The notes: generated by a model from the sequence alone, not told the origin. A stretch of 29,783 nt of DNA from Zetaproteobacteria bacterium (GCA_002747015.1 NVXI01000015.1:8783-38565), one strand, 5' to 3'; positions 7,375-15,930 are shown, numbered from the stretch's first letter. Translations and numbers: made by a program.

Positions 7375-8286
7375 ATGCAAAACAGTGTCTTAGGAAATTA
7401 TACAGCCCACGCACCACGTAATATTCTACACGCTATAGAAACAGCAAGTCAAAAATCGGGGGTCGATTTTTCCTATCTCGTGCAACAAGCCTCCGCAGAA
7501 AGCAGTTTTAACCCGAACGCAAGCGCAAAAACCAGCTCCGCTTCTGGGTTATATCAATTCATAGACAGCACATGGTTATCTATGGTCGAACGCTATGGCG
7601 ATCAATATGGCCTGGGGACAGAAGGAAAATCAAAAAGTGAGGTTTTAGATATGCGTAAAGATCCCAAAGCAGCCTCTTTTATGGCTGCAGCGTTCGCATC
7701 TGAGAACGAGAAAACACTGAATAACAACTGGGGCGGCGATGTCGGCGCGACCGAGCTATATTTCGCGCATTTTTTAGGCGCAAGTGGCGCATCATCCTTT
7801 CTAAACGCCCGTGATGACAATCCATTGCGGCCAGCCGCCGATCTATTCCCGCGTGCGGCAAATGCCAATCGCAACGTATTTTACGATAAGAGCACCGGTC
7901 AGCCCAAAACACTGGAAGAAGTCTATCAATTTTTTGACAACAAATTTCAGATTAAGGGTAGCTCTACGAACACAATTGTAGCCACACCTCAGAAAAAACC
8001 AAATCCCATCAATCAAGCAAGCACCGATCAAATCGCACATGGACGTATTCCGCACAGAATATCAGATAATATTATCATGCAGCGCTCTCAGGCTATGCGC
8101 GATAATGCACAATCAGCACGATACAACCAAATACCCAATCAATACCCCCGCGCGACACAAATGGTAAAGCCCAATAATACCCCCCACTCACCTTTCTTCA
8201 GCTTAATCGCAAAGCCTATAGATTTAATGATATTGACCCAAACAATGCAAACATCCCCTAGCAAAGTCCTCCGTGACAAAGGCTGA
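7375..8286 (+). CDS. lytic transglycosylase-like protein (SLT domain)
   Basis: A 303-aa protein whose first 190 residues match the goose-lysozyme-like SLT transglycosylase fold. The catalytic Glu is E42 in QASAESSFNP, followed by SASGLYQFIDSTW (about 55-67) and a late ATELYFAHFLGASGASSFL block. Such enzymes cleave the MurNAc-GlcNAc bond of peptidoglycan, forming 1,6-anhydro-MurNAc. There is no classical Sec signal peptide, so export by another route (for example a flagellar or secretion-system rod) is possible; that is inference. Residues about 195-303 are Asn/Gln/Pro-rich and probably disordered. It is followed 21 nt later by a methyltransferase gene on the same strand. A palindrome and a TATAAC-type -10 lie upstream. 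Confidence 0.83.
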   Translation: MQNSVLGNYTAHAPRNILHAIETASQKSGVDFSYLVQQASAESSFNPNASAKTSSASGLYQFIDSTWLSMVERYGDQYGLGTEGKSKSEVLDMRKDPKAASFMAAAFASENEKTLNNNWGGDVGATELYFAHFLGASGASSFLNARDDNPLRPAADLFPRAANANRNVFYDKSTGQPKTLEEVYQFFDNKFQIKGSSTNTIVATPQKKPNPINQASTDQIAHGRIPHRISDNIIMQRSQAMRDNAQSARYNQIPNQYPRATQMVKPNNTPHSPFFSLIAKPIDLMILTQTMQTSPSKVLRDKG

Positions 8287-8307
8287 TCCTTTCGCTAAAA
8301 GATATAT

Positions 8308-9054
8308 ATGGCTGAAAAAAATCTCATTTATGTTTTAAACAAAAAAGTTGCCCTACATCAGGCACCGGAAGGTTTTCGCACCTCTATGGATAGCGTAATT
8401 CTAGGCGCGGCATGCCCAGCAAAATCAGAAGAGAGCATTCTGGATCTAGGGTGTGGCATCGGCAGCGCAGGACTCTGCGCAATATATCGTATTAATGGAG
8501 CAACGCTCTGCGGTATTGATATTCAAGAAGACCACATTAAACTGGCAAACAAAAATGCACATATTAACGATATGGCAGGCCGTACGACCTTTATATGCTC
8601 AGATATAAGAACAGCAGAGCTAGGCACATTCAATCATATTATTTGTAATCCGCCCTACATGGAAGCAGGTGCGCACTTACAATCCCCATCCCCTGCAAAA
8701 GCAAAGGCCATGGGACATATAGAAGAGAATATAAAGCTGCAAGACTGGATAGCCTGCGCCCACAAACATATAAAAGGGCAAGGTAGCCTAACCATGATCC
8801 ATGATGCAGGGCAGATAGATAACATTATCCATGCGCTTTACGGAAAGAATGGCGGCAGGAGATTTGGAGCTGTTGAAATTATTCCTATTTATTCAAAACG
8901 AAACACATCTGCAAAACGCGTCATCGTAAGAGCCTACAAGCACAAGAAATCAAAGTCCGTATTGCATACTGGTATTATTATGCATGAACAAGATGGTACA
9001 TATACAAAAGAGGCCGATAACATATTACGTCACGCGGCCTCTCTATTTTTATAA
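8308..9054 (+). CDS. tRNA1(Val) (adenine37-N6)-methyltransferase-like, TrmN6/YfiC family
   Basis: A 248-aa class I SAM-dependent methyltransferase. The N-terminus (FRTSMDSVILGAACPA) is characteristic of the YfiC/TrmN6 group. Motif I is LDLGCGIGSAG (about 45-55), an acidic SAM-ribose residue follows in GIDIQ, and the amino-methyltransferase motif NPPY lies at 114-117, as in N6-adenine enzymes. Family members methylate A37 of tRNA1(Val); NPPY with this N-terminus makes an N6-adenine target likely, but the exact RNA is inferred. The gene starts 21 nt after the transglycosylase-like gene without an obvious Shine-Dalgarno, so it may depend on read-through translation. It is convergent with the glycyl-tRNA synthetase gene. 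Confidence 0.83.
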   Translation: MAEKNLIYVLNKKVALHQAPEGFRTSMDSVILGAACPAKSEESILDLGCGIGSAGLCAIYRINGATLCGIDIQEDHIKLANKNAHINDMAGRTTFICSDIRTAELGTFNHIICNPPYMEAGAHLQSPSPAKAKAMGHIEENIKLQDWIACAHKHIKGQGSLTMIHDAGQIDNIIHALYGKNGGRRFGAVEIIPIYSKRNTSAKRVIVRAYKHKKSKSVLHTGIIMHEQDGTYTKEADNILRHAASLFL

Positions 9055-9078
9055 GAAATAAATAGAGCGTTTATGCAG

Positions 9079-9115
9079 CTTCTATATGATCTTTAATAAA
9101 TGAGAAATATAGAAG
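9079..9115. terminator. inverted repeat in the convergent gap, possible terminator
   Basis: CTTCTATAT (9079-9087) and ATATAGAAG (9107-9115) can form a 9-bp AT-rich stem with a 19-base loop, between the methyltransferase and glycyl-tRNA synthetase stops. It lacks a clean T run, so the call rests on position. Confidence 0.35.
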
Positions 9116-9129
9116 GCATTCCATACACC

Positions 9130-10617
9130 CTATTTTCCATTAATTTTCTCACGCAAGAAATCCTTCACTTTATCCAAGTGGATACGTTCCTGCGCCATTG
9201 TGTTACGATCACGCACGGTTACGCTATGATCCTCGGCTGTTTCATTATCAATCGTGAAGCAATACGGCGTACCGATTTCATCCTGACGTGCATAACGTTT
9301 TCCAATATTTTGCTTAATATCCAGATCAACAACAAACTCATCCCTAAGATCAAGGTATAATTTTTGCGCTGTCGGCACATGTTTGTCTTTTGCCGTCAAC
9401 GGTAAAATCGCCGCTTTTTTAGGAGCCATAGACGGATGGAAATCAAGATACACCCCTGATGGGCGGTTCTCATCCACCGTATATGCTTGACAGATCAAAG
9501 CTAATACGCCGCGCGTTAAGCCAGTTGATGGCTCAATAACATGCGGTAAAAAACGTTTATTCTCTGCTTGATCAAAATAATCCAGTTTTTGTCCAGAGAA
9601 TTCCTGATGCTGAGTCAAATCGTAATTTCCGCGATGCGCAATCCCCTCCAACTCATCAAAGCCTGGAGCGGCAAAAGGAAAGCGATATTCAATATCAATC
9701 GTACGCGATGAGTAATGCGCAAGATCCGCTTTATCAACATCAAGAAAATGTAATTCGGACTCTGGCAAACCAAGAGACGTCCAGAAATTTCTGCGCTGCT
9801 CAACCCAAAAATCAAACCACATCGGGACATCTTCTTCGGCGCAGAACCATTCCAATTCCATTTGCTCAAATTCACGGCTGCGGAATATAAAGTTACGCGG
9901 TGTAACCTCATTGCGAAAGGCCTTACCAATTTGCGCAATACCAAATGGTACTTTTACACGCGACGAATCCAAAACATTTTTAAAGTTCAAGAATATCCCC
10001 GCGCATGTTTCAGGGCGTAAATATGCCTTATTATCTTCACTTGCCGTCGCACCTACATAAGTATGGAACATCATATTAAACTGACGAGGCTCCGTTAACG
10101 TTCCTGCATTCTTAACATCGGGGCCGATAATATTAGCAAACATATCCAAAGGTACCTGATCGAGTATCTCTTTATTAAAGTCACCTATCGCTTTACCTCT
10201 TGCCAATTTCTTTAGACGCTTTTCAATGTATGCGTCCTCATCATCCTTATCAAAAGCAAAAGCATGCCCCTCACCATCCTTTGGAATCAAAACAAAGACA
10301 TGATCCGCACGATAACGTTTCTTTGATTCGCGACAATCCACCATCGGATCGTTAAACCCACCGACATGGCCTGAAGCTTCCCAACATCTTGGGTTTTGAA
10401 TAATAGACGAATCGACACCAACGATATCAACTGGCGTACCATCGGGGCCAAGTGGCGGTGCAATTACCATATCCTTCCACCAACGATCCCGAAGATTGTT
10501 TTTCAGCTCAACACCTAAAGGGCCATAATCCCAAAAACCATTCAATCCACCATAAATATCTGAAGCAGGAAATATAAAACCGCGGCGTTTACATAGGGAA
10601 ACAATATCTTTCATCAC
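9130..10617 (-). CDS. glyS: glycyl-tRNA synthetase, dimeric (alpha2) type
   Basis: A 495-aa class II synthetase that charges tRNA(Gly) with glycine. It is the single-chain homodimeric form, shown by the opening FIFPASDIYGGLNGFWDYGPLG, the WEASGHVGGFNDP block, LRPETCAGIFLNF, FRNEVTPRNFIFRSREFEQMELEWF (motif 2), HRGNYDLTQH and the anticodon-binding C-terminal domain (AAILPL...). It differs from the alpha2-beta2 GlyQ/GlyS enzyme usual in alphaproteobacteria. Length is close to that of bacterial dimeric forms. Two ATG codons stand together at the start; the one at 10617 is taken, with only a GAG-like weak ribosome site. It is a single-gene unit facing the methyltransferase gene. Confidence 0.95.
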   Translation of the reverse strand: MMKDIVSLCKRRGFIFPASDIYGGLNGFWDYGPLGVELKNNLRDRWWKDMVIAPPLGPDGTPVDIVGVDSSIIQNPRCWEASGHVGGFNDPMVDCRESKKRYRADHVFVLIPKDGEGHAFAFDKDDEDAYIEKRLKKLARGKAIGDFNKEILDQVPLDMFANIIGPDVKNAGTLTEPRQFNMMFHTYVGATASEDNKAYLRPETCAGIFLNFKNVLDSSRVKVPFGIAQIGKAFRNEVTPRNFIFRSREFEQMELEWFCAEEDVPMWFDFWVEQRRNFWTSLGLPESELHFLDVDKADLAHYSSRTIDIEYRFPFAAPGFDELEGIAHRGNYDLTQHQEFSGQKLDYFDQAENKRFLPHVIEPSTGLTRGVLALICQAYTVDENRPSGVYLDFHPSMAPKKAAILPLTAKDKHVPTAQKLYLDLRDEFVVDLDIKQNIGKRYARQDEIGTPYCFTIDNETAEDHSVTVRDRNTMAQERIHLDKVKDFLREKINGK

Positions 10618-10978
10618 TCAAAAATCCGTATTTTTATCTGTTTATACACGGAAAACGTTTTATTCCACCATTTTCCTTTCGTGCATAATGGGCATTAAAC
10701 CCACAGAAAACAAGGCTTTACATTGCAATTTCTTATTAAAACAGCAATAGAGCGATTACTTACCCAATACCGAAACCATAAGAACCAATATCGATACCAT
10801 CATGTATATATTTAGTAAAACGCCACACTTACTTAAGTAAAAGTAAAATCAATACCACACATTACTTTGGTATATCAAATAAATGCTATAAAGTTTTTTT
10901 ACATTTTTACATGTTTTTTCTTGACCTTATTAAATTAATTGCGTATATTAAGAACATAAGGAAAGGGATTGAACCGAA
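10618..10978. other. 361-nt divergent intergenic region
   Basis: AT-rich gap between glyS (minus) and a small orphan gene (plus). It holds a good plus-strand promoter at 10921-10949 and a 12-bp perfect palindrome TTACTTAAGTAA at 10829-10840. No clear glyS promoter was found; TTGTTT-N17-CATTAT near 10690-10720 is only a weak candidate. I see no convincing small gene in it. Confidence 0.6.
10921..10949 (+). promoter_or_regulatory. sigma-70-type promoter of the 90-aa orphan
   Basis: TTGACC (10921-10926), a 17-base spacer and TATATT (10944-10949), 30 nt before the start codon. AAGGAAAGGG follows as the ribosome-binding site. Confidence 0.7.
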
Positions 10979-11251
10979 ATGTCAGATGGAAATAGTAATA
11001 TATCAGGTACCCAGTCAGGTGGTTTTGCCACTAAAGACAAAGTACTAAATCAGACTATCGGCATGGAATCCTCCATAAAAAGTGGCGCTGATAAAGCTAA
11101 AAGTGGCGGTGGAAATCTCCTTCATGAATACAATAATATGGTTATGGAAGCCTCTCAAAAAACAGGGAATTGGTTTTCTGACTTTTTTACAAACTTTTCA
11201 AAAGGTCTTTCTTTTGAAAACGGCGTGGAAGACGTTATATACGATATTTAA
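10979..11251 (+). CDS. 90-aa hypothetical protein
   Basis: A small soluble protein of unknown family. The first 45 residues are rich in Ser, Gly, Asn and Lys (for example KSGADKAKSGGG) and look disordered; residues 46-90 are more amphipathic and aromatic (NWFSDFFTNFSKG) and end with an acidic tail VEDVIYDI. No signal peptide or cysteine is present. It is supported as a gene by a consensus-like promoter at the right distance, an AAGGAAAGGG ribosome site and a structured 3' region ending in a strong terminator, which together make a transcript of roughly 490 nt. The strong signals suggest high expression. Function cannot be deduced. Confidence 0.6.
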   Translation: MSDGNSNISGTQSGGFATKDKVLNQTIGMESSIKSGADKAKSGGGNLLHEYNNMVMEASQKTGNWFSDFFTNFSKGLSFENGVEDVIYDI

Positions 11252-11282
11252 TAAAAGCGAGTTGAACAAACAAATATAAAAA

Positions 11283-11410
11283 GAGGCATAAAGCCTTTGA
11301 GATTGGGAATAAAAAGAAGAGGAATAATCCTCTCGGTTGAAAAAAAAGAGCGAAAAGCTCACATATATCAAAAGAGGCCATAACAAGCGCCTTTGAGATT
11401 GGGGAATAAA
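11283..11410 (+). ncRNA. array of four short A-rich-loop hairpins in the 3' region of the orphan transcript
   Basis: Four small stems precede the terminator: AGGC/GCCT (11284-11296), a 6-bp AGAGGA/TCCTCT with loop ATAA (11318-11333), GAGC/GCTC with loop GAAAA (11348-11360) and AGGC/GCCT (11375-11392). The first and fourth stems are each followed by the same text, TTGAGATTGGG(G)AATAAAAA, so a segment of about 35-38 nt is repeated. Linkers and loops are A-rich. This could be a structured 3' UTR, a protein-binding RNA array or an sRNA released by processing. It is not a family I recognise; each stem is short. Confidence 0.4.
11293..11410 (+). repeat. direct repeat, two imperfect copies
   Basis: GCCTTTGAGATTGGGAATAA at 11293-11312 returns at 11389-11409 with one extra G in the G run. 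Both copies follow an AGGC stem half, so hairpin and tail were duplicated together. Confidence 0.75.
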
Positions 11411-11444
11411 AAAAAGGTGACCGAAAAAATTCGGCACCTTTTTT
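11409..11444 (+). terminator. strong Rho-independent terminator
   Basis: GGTG (11416-11419), a bulged A, CCGAA, loop AAAA, TTCGG and CACC (11435-11438), then TTTTTT. The flanking A run pairs with the T run, so it may work on both strands. It closes the orphan transcript 69 nt before panB. Confidence 0.9.
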
Positions 11445-11512
11445 ATTTGCCTATAACCATTTTGAGATATAAAACAGAGTAATACCAGCAGCAGAATAAA
11501 AGAAAACAGAAT

Positions 11513-12328
11513 ATGTCACACTCTCGCAAAACGACCACGGAAATAACCGCGCAAAAAAACACATCAGCTCCCCTCGTCTGTTTAACTGCCTATACTGCGC
11601 CTATGGCAAAAACCCTTGATAGGCATTGCGATCTACTACTGGTCGGTGATTCCCTTGGGATGGCACTATACGGCATGGAAAATACTCTGGGGGTTACACT
11701 GGACATTATGATCAACCATGGCAAAGCCGTGATGCGCGTGGCACAAAACGCCTGTGTTGTTGTAGATATGCCCTTTGGTACCTACGAACAGAGCCCCGAG
11801 GTTGCTTATAAAAATGCCCTGCGCATTATAACAGAAACAGGATGTGATGCAGTGAAACTGGAAGGCGGGCAAGATATCGCCCCCACAATCGCATATATTA
11901 CCGAACGTAACATTCCCGTCATGGCACATATAGGCTTACAACCCCAATCCGTTTTAAAAGACGGCGGCTATAAAATAAAAGGGCGCACAAACGAAGAAGT
12001 GTCCAAGCTGCTTGGCGATGCGAAAGCCATTGAAAAAGCCGGAGCATTTGCCGTTGTAATCGAAGGTACCATCGATACCGTTGCAAAAAACATCACACAA
12101 TCAATTGATATCCCAACAATAGGGATCGGCGCATCCGTGGCATGTGATGGACAAATCCTTGTCACCGAAGATATGCTTGGAATTACCACTGACCATATTG
12201 CTAAATTCGTCAAGCAATACGCCACCCTCGCCCAAGATATAGATCAAGCAGCAGCCAATTATGCAGCAGACGTAAAGTCCCGCACATTCCCTGATGAAAA
12301 GCATATTTATAAAGCCAAAGCAAAATAA
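11513..12328 (+). CDS. panB: 3-methyl-2-oxobutanoate hydroxymethyltransferase
   Basis: A 271-aa enzyme of pantothenate synthesis that transfers a hydroxymethyl group from 5,10-methylene-tetrahydrofolate to alpha-ketoisovalerate, giving ketopantoate. Family signatures are [18 protein letters not shown] with the Mg-binding Asp, [28 protein letters not shown] and IGIGAS. Length is normal (about 260-275 aa) and the fold is a TIM barrel. The ribosome site is weak (AGAAAACAG). The stop is followed directly by the panC start with no intervening base, so the two genes form a tight operon. Confidence 0.97.
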   Translation: MSHSRKTTTEITAQKNTSAPLVCLTAYTAPMAKTLDRHCDLLLVGDSLGMALYGMENTLGVTLDIMINHGKAVMRVAQNACVVVDMPFGTYEQSPEVAYKNALRIITETGCDAVKLEGGQDIAPTIAYITERNIPVMAHIGLQPQSVLKDGGYKIKGRTNEEVSKLLGDAKAIEKAGAFAVVIEGTIDTVAKNITQSIDIPTIGIGASVACDGQILVTEDMLGITTDHIAKFVKQYATLAQDIDQAAANYAADVKSRTFPDEKHIYKAKAK

Positions 12329-13102
12329 ATGGACATTATCCGTACACAAACAGAGTTGAATACCGCCATTTCAAATCGGCGCAAGCAAGGTGATAAAATT
12401 GGCTTTGTACCAACTATGGGTGCGTTACATGCGGGGCACATATCCCTAATACACCGCGCGCGGCAACATGGCGAATGCGTTGTTGTTAGTATATTTGTCA
12501 ATCCAACCCAGTTCGCACCACATGAAGACTTTGACAGTTACCCACGCGATGAGGCACAAGATGCCAAAAATCTGGAAGACGCAGGCGTTGACATCCTTTT
12601 CCTACCTACTGAGAAAACTCTATACCCCAATGGGCATGACACTGACATAAAAGCGGACATATCGGCAAATGGGTTAGAGACCGTGTTTCGCCCACATTTT
12701 TTCGATGGCGTGGTCAATGTTGTCAGCCGCCTATTCACTGCGGTAAAACCAGATATCGCCGTATTTGGTGAAAAGGATTTTCAGCAACTCCAAGTCATAA
12801 AAGAAATGGTTACCAAAGAAAACCTACCGATTGAAATTATTGGCGCACCAATTATCCGCGATAAAGATGGCCTCGCCCTATCCTCTCGCAATACATATCT
12901 CTCAGAAAGTGAATTATTGGTGGCACGTCAGTTAAATAAAATTCTTACCATCGCATCGCAATCACAAGACATTGAGACAGCAAAAGCTTCACTTCTCTCC
13001 GCCGGATTCGATAAAATTGATTATGTAGAAATGCGGTGGAATCGCGTATTAGCCGCAGCATGGATTGGCAAAACACGCCTAATTGATAATATTTCCTTAT
13101 AA
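12329..13102 (+). CDS. panC: pantothenate synthetase
   Basis: A 257-aa ATP-dependent ligase joining pantoate and beta-alanine. It shows the nucleotidyltransferase motifs PTMGALHAGH (28-37, HxGH type), VSIFVNPTQF, the pantoate/ATP block FGEKDFQQLQ and the KMSKS-like LSSRN. The C-terminal dimer domain is present but short, ending AAAWIGKTRLIDN; the protein is at the short end of the family (about 250-285 aa). Its ATG directly follows the panB stop, which implies translational coupling. It is followed at once by a hairpin terminator shared with rplQ. Confidence 0.96.
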   Translation: MDIIRTQTELNTAISNRRKQGDKIGFVPTMGALHAGHISLIHRARQHGECVVVSIFVNPTQFAPHEDFDSYPRDEAQDAKNLEDAGVDILFLPTEKTLYPNGHDTDIKADISANGLETVFRPHFFDGVVNVVSRLFTAVKPDIAVFGEKDFQQLQVIKEMVTKENLPIEIIGAPIIRDKDGLALSSRNTYLSESELLVARQLNKILTIASQSQDIETAKASLLSAGFDKIDYVEMRWNRVLAAAWIGKTRLIDNISL

Positions 13103-13103
13103 A

Positions 13104-13130
13104 AAAAAGCTCCGTAAAACGAAGCTTTTT
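13104..13130. terminator. bidirectional terminator of panBC and rplQ
   Basis: AAAAAGCT, one C, CG, loop TAAAA, CG, A, AGCTTTTT. Read on the minus strand the single mismatch becomes a G-U pair, so the rplQ side is fully paired and ends in at least five T. Confidence 0.85.
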
Positions 13131-13160
13131 AGAATTCTTTATAATCAGTACCGGTATTAA

Positions 13161-13616
13161 TTAACCAGCAGCCACTTGTTCTGGCTCTTCATCATATTCA
13201 TCATGCAATACTGGACCAGAATCTTGACCTTTAGCCGTTACATCACGATCAACCAGTTCAATAATCGCCATCGGCGCAGCATCACCATAACGGAAACCCG
13301 CTTTCATAATACGAATATAACCACCTGGTCGATCAGCATAACGCTCAGCCAATACATCAAATATTTTTTTCACTTGTGTTTCATCGCGCATTTTTGCAAT
13401 AACCTGACGACGTTTTGACACATATACATCAGAGTTAGCAGCAGCCTGCTTGCCCATTGTAATTAGCTTTTCCAAATAAGGACGAAGCTCTTTTGCTTTT
13501 GGCAAAGTTGTAACAATTTGCTCATGCTTCACAAGAGATGCAGCCATATTAGCCAACATAGCCTTACGGTGGCTAGATGTTCTGTTCAGTTTACGGTGTT
13601 TAATACCATGTCTCAT
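13161..13616 (-). CDS. rplQ: 50S ribosomal protein L17
   Basis: A 151-aa large-subunit protein beginning [12 protein letters not shown], the invariant L17 start. The core (about 1-120) includes [19 protein letters not shown] and [20 protein letters not shown]. An acidic tail of about 30 residues (ending [14 protein letters not shown]) extends beyond the E. coli length. The ATG at 13616 has AAAGGA upstream and is preferred over a longer open frame. Last gene of the alpha operon, 124 nt after rpoA. Confidence 0.97.
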   Translation of the reverse strand: MRHGIKHRKLNRTSSHRKAMLANMAASLVKHEQIVTTLPKAKELRPYLEKLITMGKQAAANSDVYVSKRRQVIAKMRDETQVKKIFDVLAERYADRPGGYIRIMKAGFRYGDAAPMAIIELVDRDVTAKGQDSGPVLHDEYDEEPEQVAAG

Positions 13617-13740
13617 TTTTTCATTCCTTTGCCACCCTACTTTTTCTTGGGGGCTTATCTGCGGCCTCACGTATGAGATCCATTAAATTCCGGCGCGCAA
13701 GTATTACATTAACGCACCGGTTTCGGCATTATGCCTTTAT

Positions 13741-14757
13741 TTAGAATTGCTGATCATCGAGTTTCTTAGCAAGTTCCTCGATATTCTCAGGCGGCCAATC
13801 TTCAACTTGCATACCAAGATACAAGCCCATGATTTGAAGCACTTCTTTAATCTCGTTTAGAGATTTACGCCCAAAGTTAGGCGTACGAAGCATGTCGCTT
13901 TCGCTCTTTTGTACAAGATCACCAATGTAAACGATATTATCGTTTTTCAGGCAATTTGCTGAACGAACAGAAAGCTCAAGCTCATCAACTTTACGAAGTA
14001 AGTTTTTGTTGAATGGCAACTCTTGCTCTTCTTCTTTTGCTTTTTCTTCTTCCGGCTCATCAAAGTTAACAAACACTTGAAGTTGATCCTGCATAATACG
14101 TGCAGCAAAAGCCACAGCATCTTCAGGAGACAAAACACCATTGGTCTCAACAGTCATCGTCAATTTATCAAAGTCAGTAATCTGACCAACACGCGTATCA
14201 GTCACTTCATATGTAACTTTACGAACTGGTGAGAAAACAGAATCGATTGGAATCATGCCAACGGGACAATCTTCCGGACGGTTCTGCGCAGCAGGACAAT
14301 AGCCCTTACCTGTATCAACAGTCATTTCCATGTTCAGCTTCGCACCTTTATCCAAAGTACAAATAACCAGATCAGGGTTCATGATTTCGATATCCGCACC
14401 CGCTTCGATTTGCGCTGCAGTCACTTCACAAGGGCCTGTTGCATTCAGGCGCATCTTACGTGGGCCTTCCGCATGCATACGAACGCCAAGTGCCTTCAGG
14501 TTCAGGATAATATCCGTTACATCTTCACGAACACCTTCAACAGAAGAGAATTCATGCAATACACCATCGATTTGAACCGCAGTAACAGCCGCGCCCTGCA
14601 AAGAGGACAATAGAATACGACGTAGCGCATTACCAAGCGTTAGACCGAAGCCACGCTCCAAAGGATCTGCAATAACGCGTCCTTCGTTCGGGCGACCTGT
14701 TTCAATAAGTTCAAGTTTTTGTGGTTTAATAAGCTCTTGCCAGTTTTTTCTTAACAA
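13741..14757 (-). CDS. rpoA: RNA polymerase alpha subunit, TTG start
   Basis: A 338-aa protein. The N-terminal domain (about 1-235) has the dimer and beta/beta' contacts, with [23 protein letters not shown]; the C-terminal domain (about 255-325) contains [13 protein letters not shown] and [16 protein letters not shown], which bind UP elements and activators. The only start that gives the family N-terminus ([ML][10 protein letters not shown]) is a TTG at 14757, preceded by AGGAG six bases upstream. It lies 45 nt after rpsK. The linker between the domains is acidic and Glu/Lys-rich. Confidence 0.97.
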   Translation of the reverse strand: MLRKNWQELIKPQKLELIETGRPNEGRVIADPLERGFGLTLGNALRRILLSSLQGAAVTAVQIDGVLHEFSSVEGVREDVTDIILNLKALGVRMHAEGPRKMRLNATGPCEVTAAQIEAGADIEIMNPDLVICTLDKGAKLNMEMTVDTGKGYCPAAQNRPEDCPVGMIPIDSVFSPVRKVTYEVTDTRVGQITDFDKLTMTVETNGVLSPEDAVAFAARIMQDQLQVFVNFDEPEEEKAKEEEQELPFNKNLLRKVDELELSVRSANCLKNDNIVYIGDLVQKSESDMLRTPNFGRKSLNEIKEVLQIMGLYLGMQVEDWPPENIEELAKKLDDQQF

Positions 14758-14802
14758 TATTAGCTCCTATTTCTTAAAAAATTAAGTTTTCTCTATCAAC
14801 AA

Positions 14803-15192
14803 TTACACGCGGCGCCTTTTTGGCGGACGACATCCATTATGTGGAATAGGCGTAATGTCTTTAATAGATTTCACGATAAATCCGACTGATTGCAAAGCGC
14901 GCAATGCAGATTCGCGACCTGAACCAGGCCCCTTAACCAGAACGTCAAGTTCTTTCATACCATGTTCCTGTGCCTTACGACCCGCATCTTCCGCAGCCAT
15001 TTGAGAGGCATATGGTGTTGATTTACGAGATCCTTTAAAGCCCATCGTACCTGATGAAGACCATGCTACAACGTTACCTTGCAAATCAGAGATAGTAACA
15101 AGTGTGTTGTTGAACGTAGAATTAACGTGCGCGATACCGGCAACGATATTCTTTTTCTCTTTTCTTTTTGCTTTTGTCTTTGGTTTAGCCAT
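14803..15192 (-). CDS. rpsK: 30S ribosomal protein S11
   Basis: A 129-aa small-subunit platform protein. It shows [47 protein letters not shown] and the C-terminal [11 protein letters not shown], the typical S11 ending near the known isoaspartate site. A full Shine-Dalgarno (GGAGGG) stands eight bases before the ATG. 14 nt after rpsM. Confidence 0.98.
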   Translation of the reverse strand: MAKPKTKAKRKEKKNIVAGIAHVNSTFNNTLVTISDLQGNVVAWSSSGTMGFKGSRKSTPYASQMAAEDAGRKAQEHGMKELDVLVKGPGSGRESALRALQSVGFIVKSIKDITPIPHNGCRPPKRRRV

Positions 15193-15206
15193 TTTTCATG
15201 CCCTCC

Positions 15207-15578
15207 TTATTTTTTCTTGCCAGCAATAGGTCTAGCAGGACCTTTGCGTGTTCTTGCGTTAACCCGTGTATTTTGACCACGAACAGGAAGACCGTTTCTG
15301 TGACGAAGACCGCGATAACATTTCATGTCCATCAAACGTTTGATGTTCATAGAAACTTCACGACGAAGATCTCCTTCGATTTTATAAGCACTGGAATCAA
15401 TTTCAGTACGAATCGCATTTAGAGAATCATCATCAAGCTGACCCATGCGCTGTTGCACATCGATTTTAAGTTTTTCACAAATTTGGAATGCAGTTGTGCG
15501 CCCGATACCATAGACATACGTCAAAGCAATCGGCACACGTTTATTATCGGGTATATTAACCCCAGCAATACGTGCCAT
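15207..15578 (-). CDS. rpsM: 30S ribosomal protein S13
   Basis: A 123-aa head protein that contacts 16S rRNA and the P-site tRNA through its basic tail. It starts [22 protein letters not shown], has YGIGRT and ends with [18 protein letters not shown] and a Lys-rich tip. AAAGGA precedes the ATG. First gene of the rpsM-rpsK-rpoA-rplQ unit, with its own promoter about 185 nt upstream; rpmJ, which often precedes it elsewhere, is absent. Confidence 0.98.
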   Translation of the reverse strand: MARIAGVNIPDNKRVPIALTYVYGIGRTTAFQICEKLKIDVQQRMGQLDDDSLNAIRTEIDSSAYKIEGDLRREVSMNIKRLMDMKCYRGLRHRNGLPVRGQNTRVNARTRKGPARPIAGKKK

Positions 15579-15764
15579 TAATTTTTCCTTTCAAATTTAC
15601 AGTTTAAAGAAGAACCATTCCTCTCGAAACTATCCGACCCGTTGGCGCTCCACGCGTTAAGTTTTCACACCGTCGGTTCGTAAACATTACCCTCATATTA
15701 GACTTACAATTCCACACCCTTATTCAGAACACAGGAAAAAGTCATCTAATACGAAGATGCGCGC

Positions 15765-15792
15765 ATTATAGGTATTAATAGAGGTTCGTCAA
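15765..15792 (-). promoter_or_regulatory. promoter of rpsM-rpsK-rpoA-rplQ
   Basis: Minus-strand TTGACG (15787-15792), a 16-base spacer and a perfect TATAAT (15765-15770). It predicts transcription from about 15757 and a leader of about 180 nt. Confidence 0.75.
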
Positions 15793-15906
15793 CAAAATTA
15801 TGCTTATTGATAGAGCAAACAAAATTCATGTCATGTACTTCGACTAAAGAAAAAATAAATTTCTTGCAAAATATAGAGTGACTAAGGGCATACAAGTAAA
15901 TCATTG

Positions 15907-15930
15907 AGAGGATGAAGCATTTCACCCTCT
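15907..15930 (-). terminator. hairpin after adk, possible weak terminator or attenuator
   Basis: On the minus strand AGAGGGTGAA, loop ATGC, TTCATCCTCT: a 10-bp stem with one G-U pair directly after the adk stop. The T run is poor, so termination may be partial. Confidence 0.5.

Noticed and set aside
10690..10705. Short AGGAAA-ATG-GTG-GAA-TAA mini-frame upstream of glyS
   Set aside because: Three codons only; no leader-peptide logic such as repeated Gly codons, so likely chance.
11283..11410. CRISPR-like array
   Set aside because: Only two imperfect copies, with hairpins rather than unique spacers between them, and no cas genes.
13617..13670. Longer N-terminus for rplQ
   Set aside because: The extra residues are unlike L17, and the ATG at 13616 has AAAGGA and gives the invariant [10 protein letters not shown] start.
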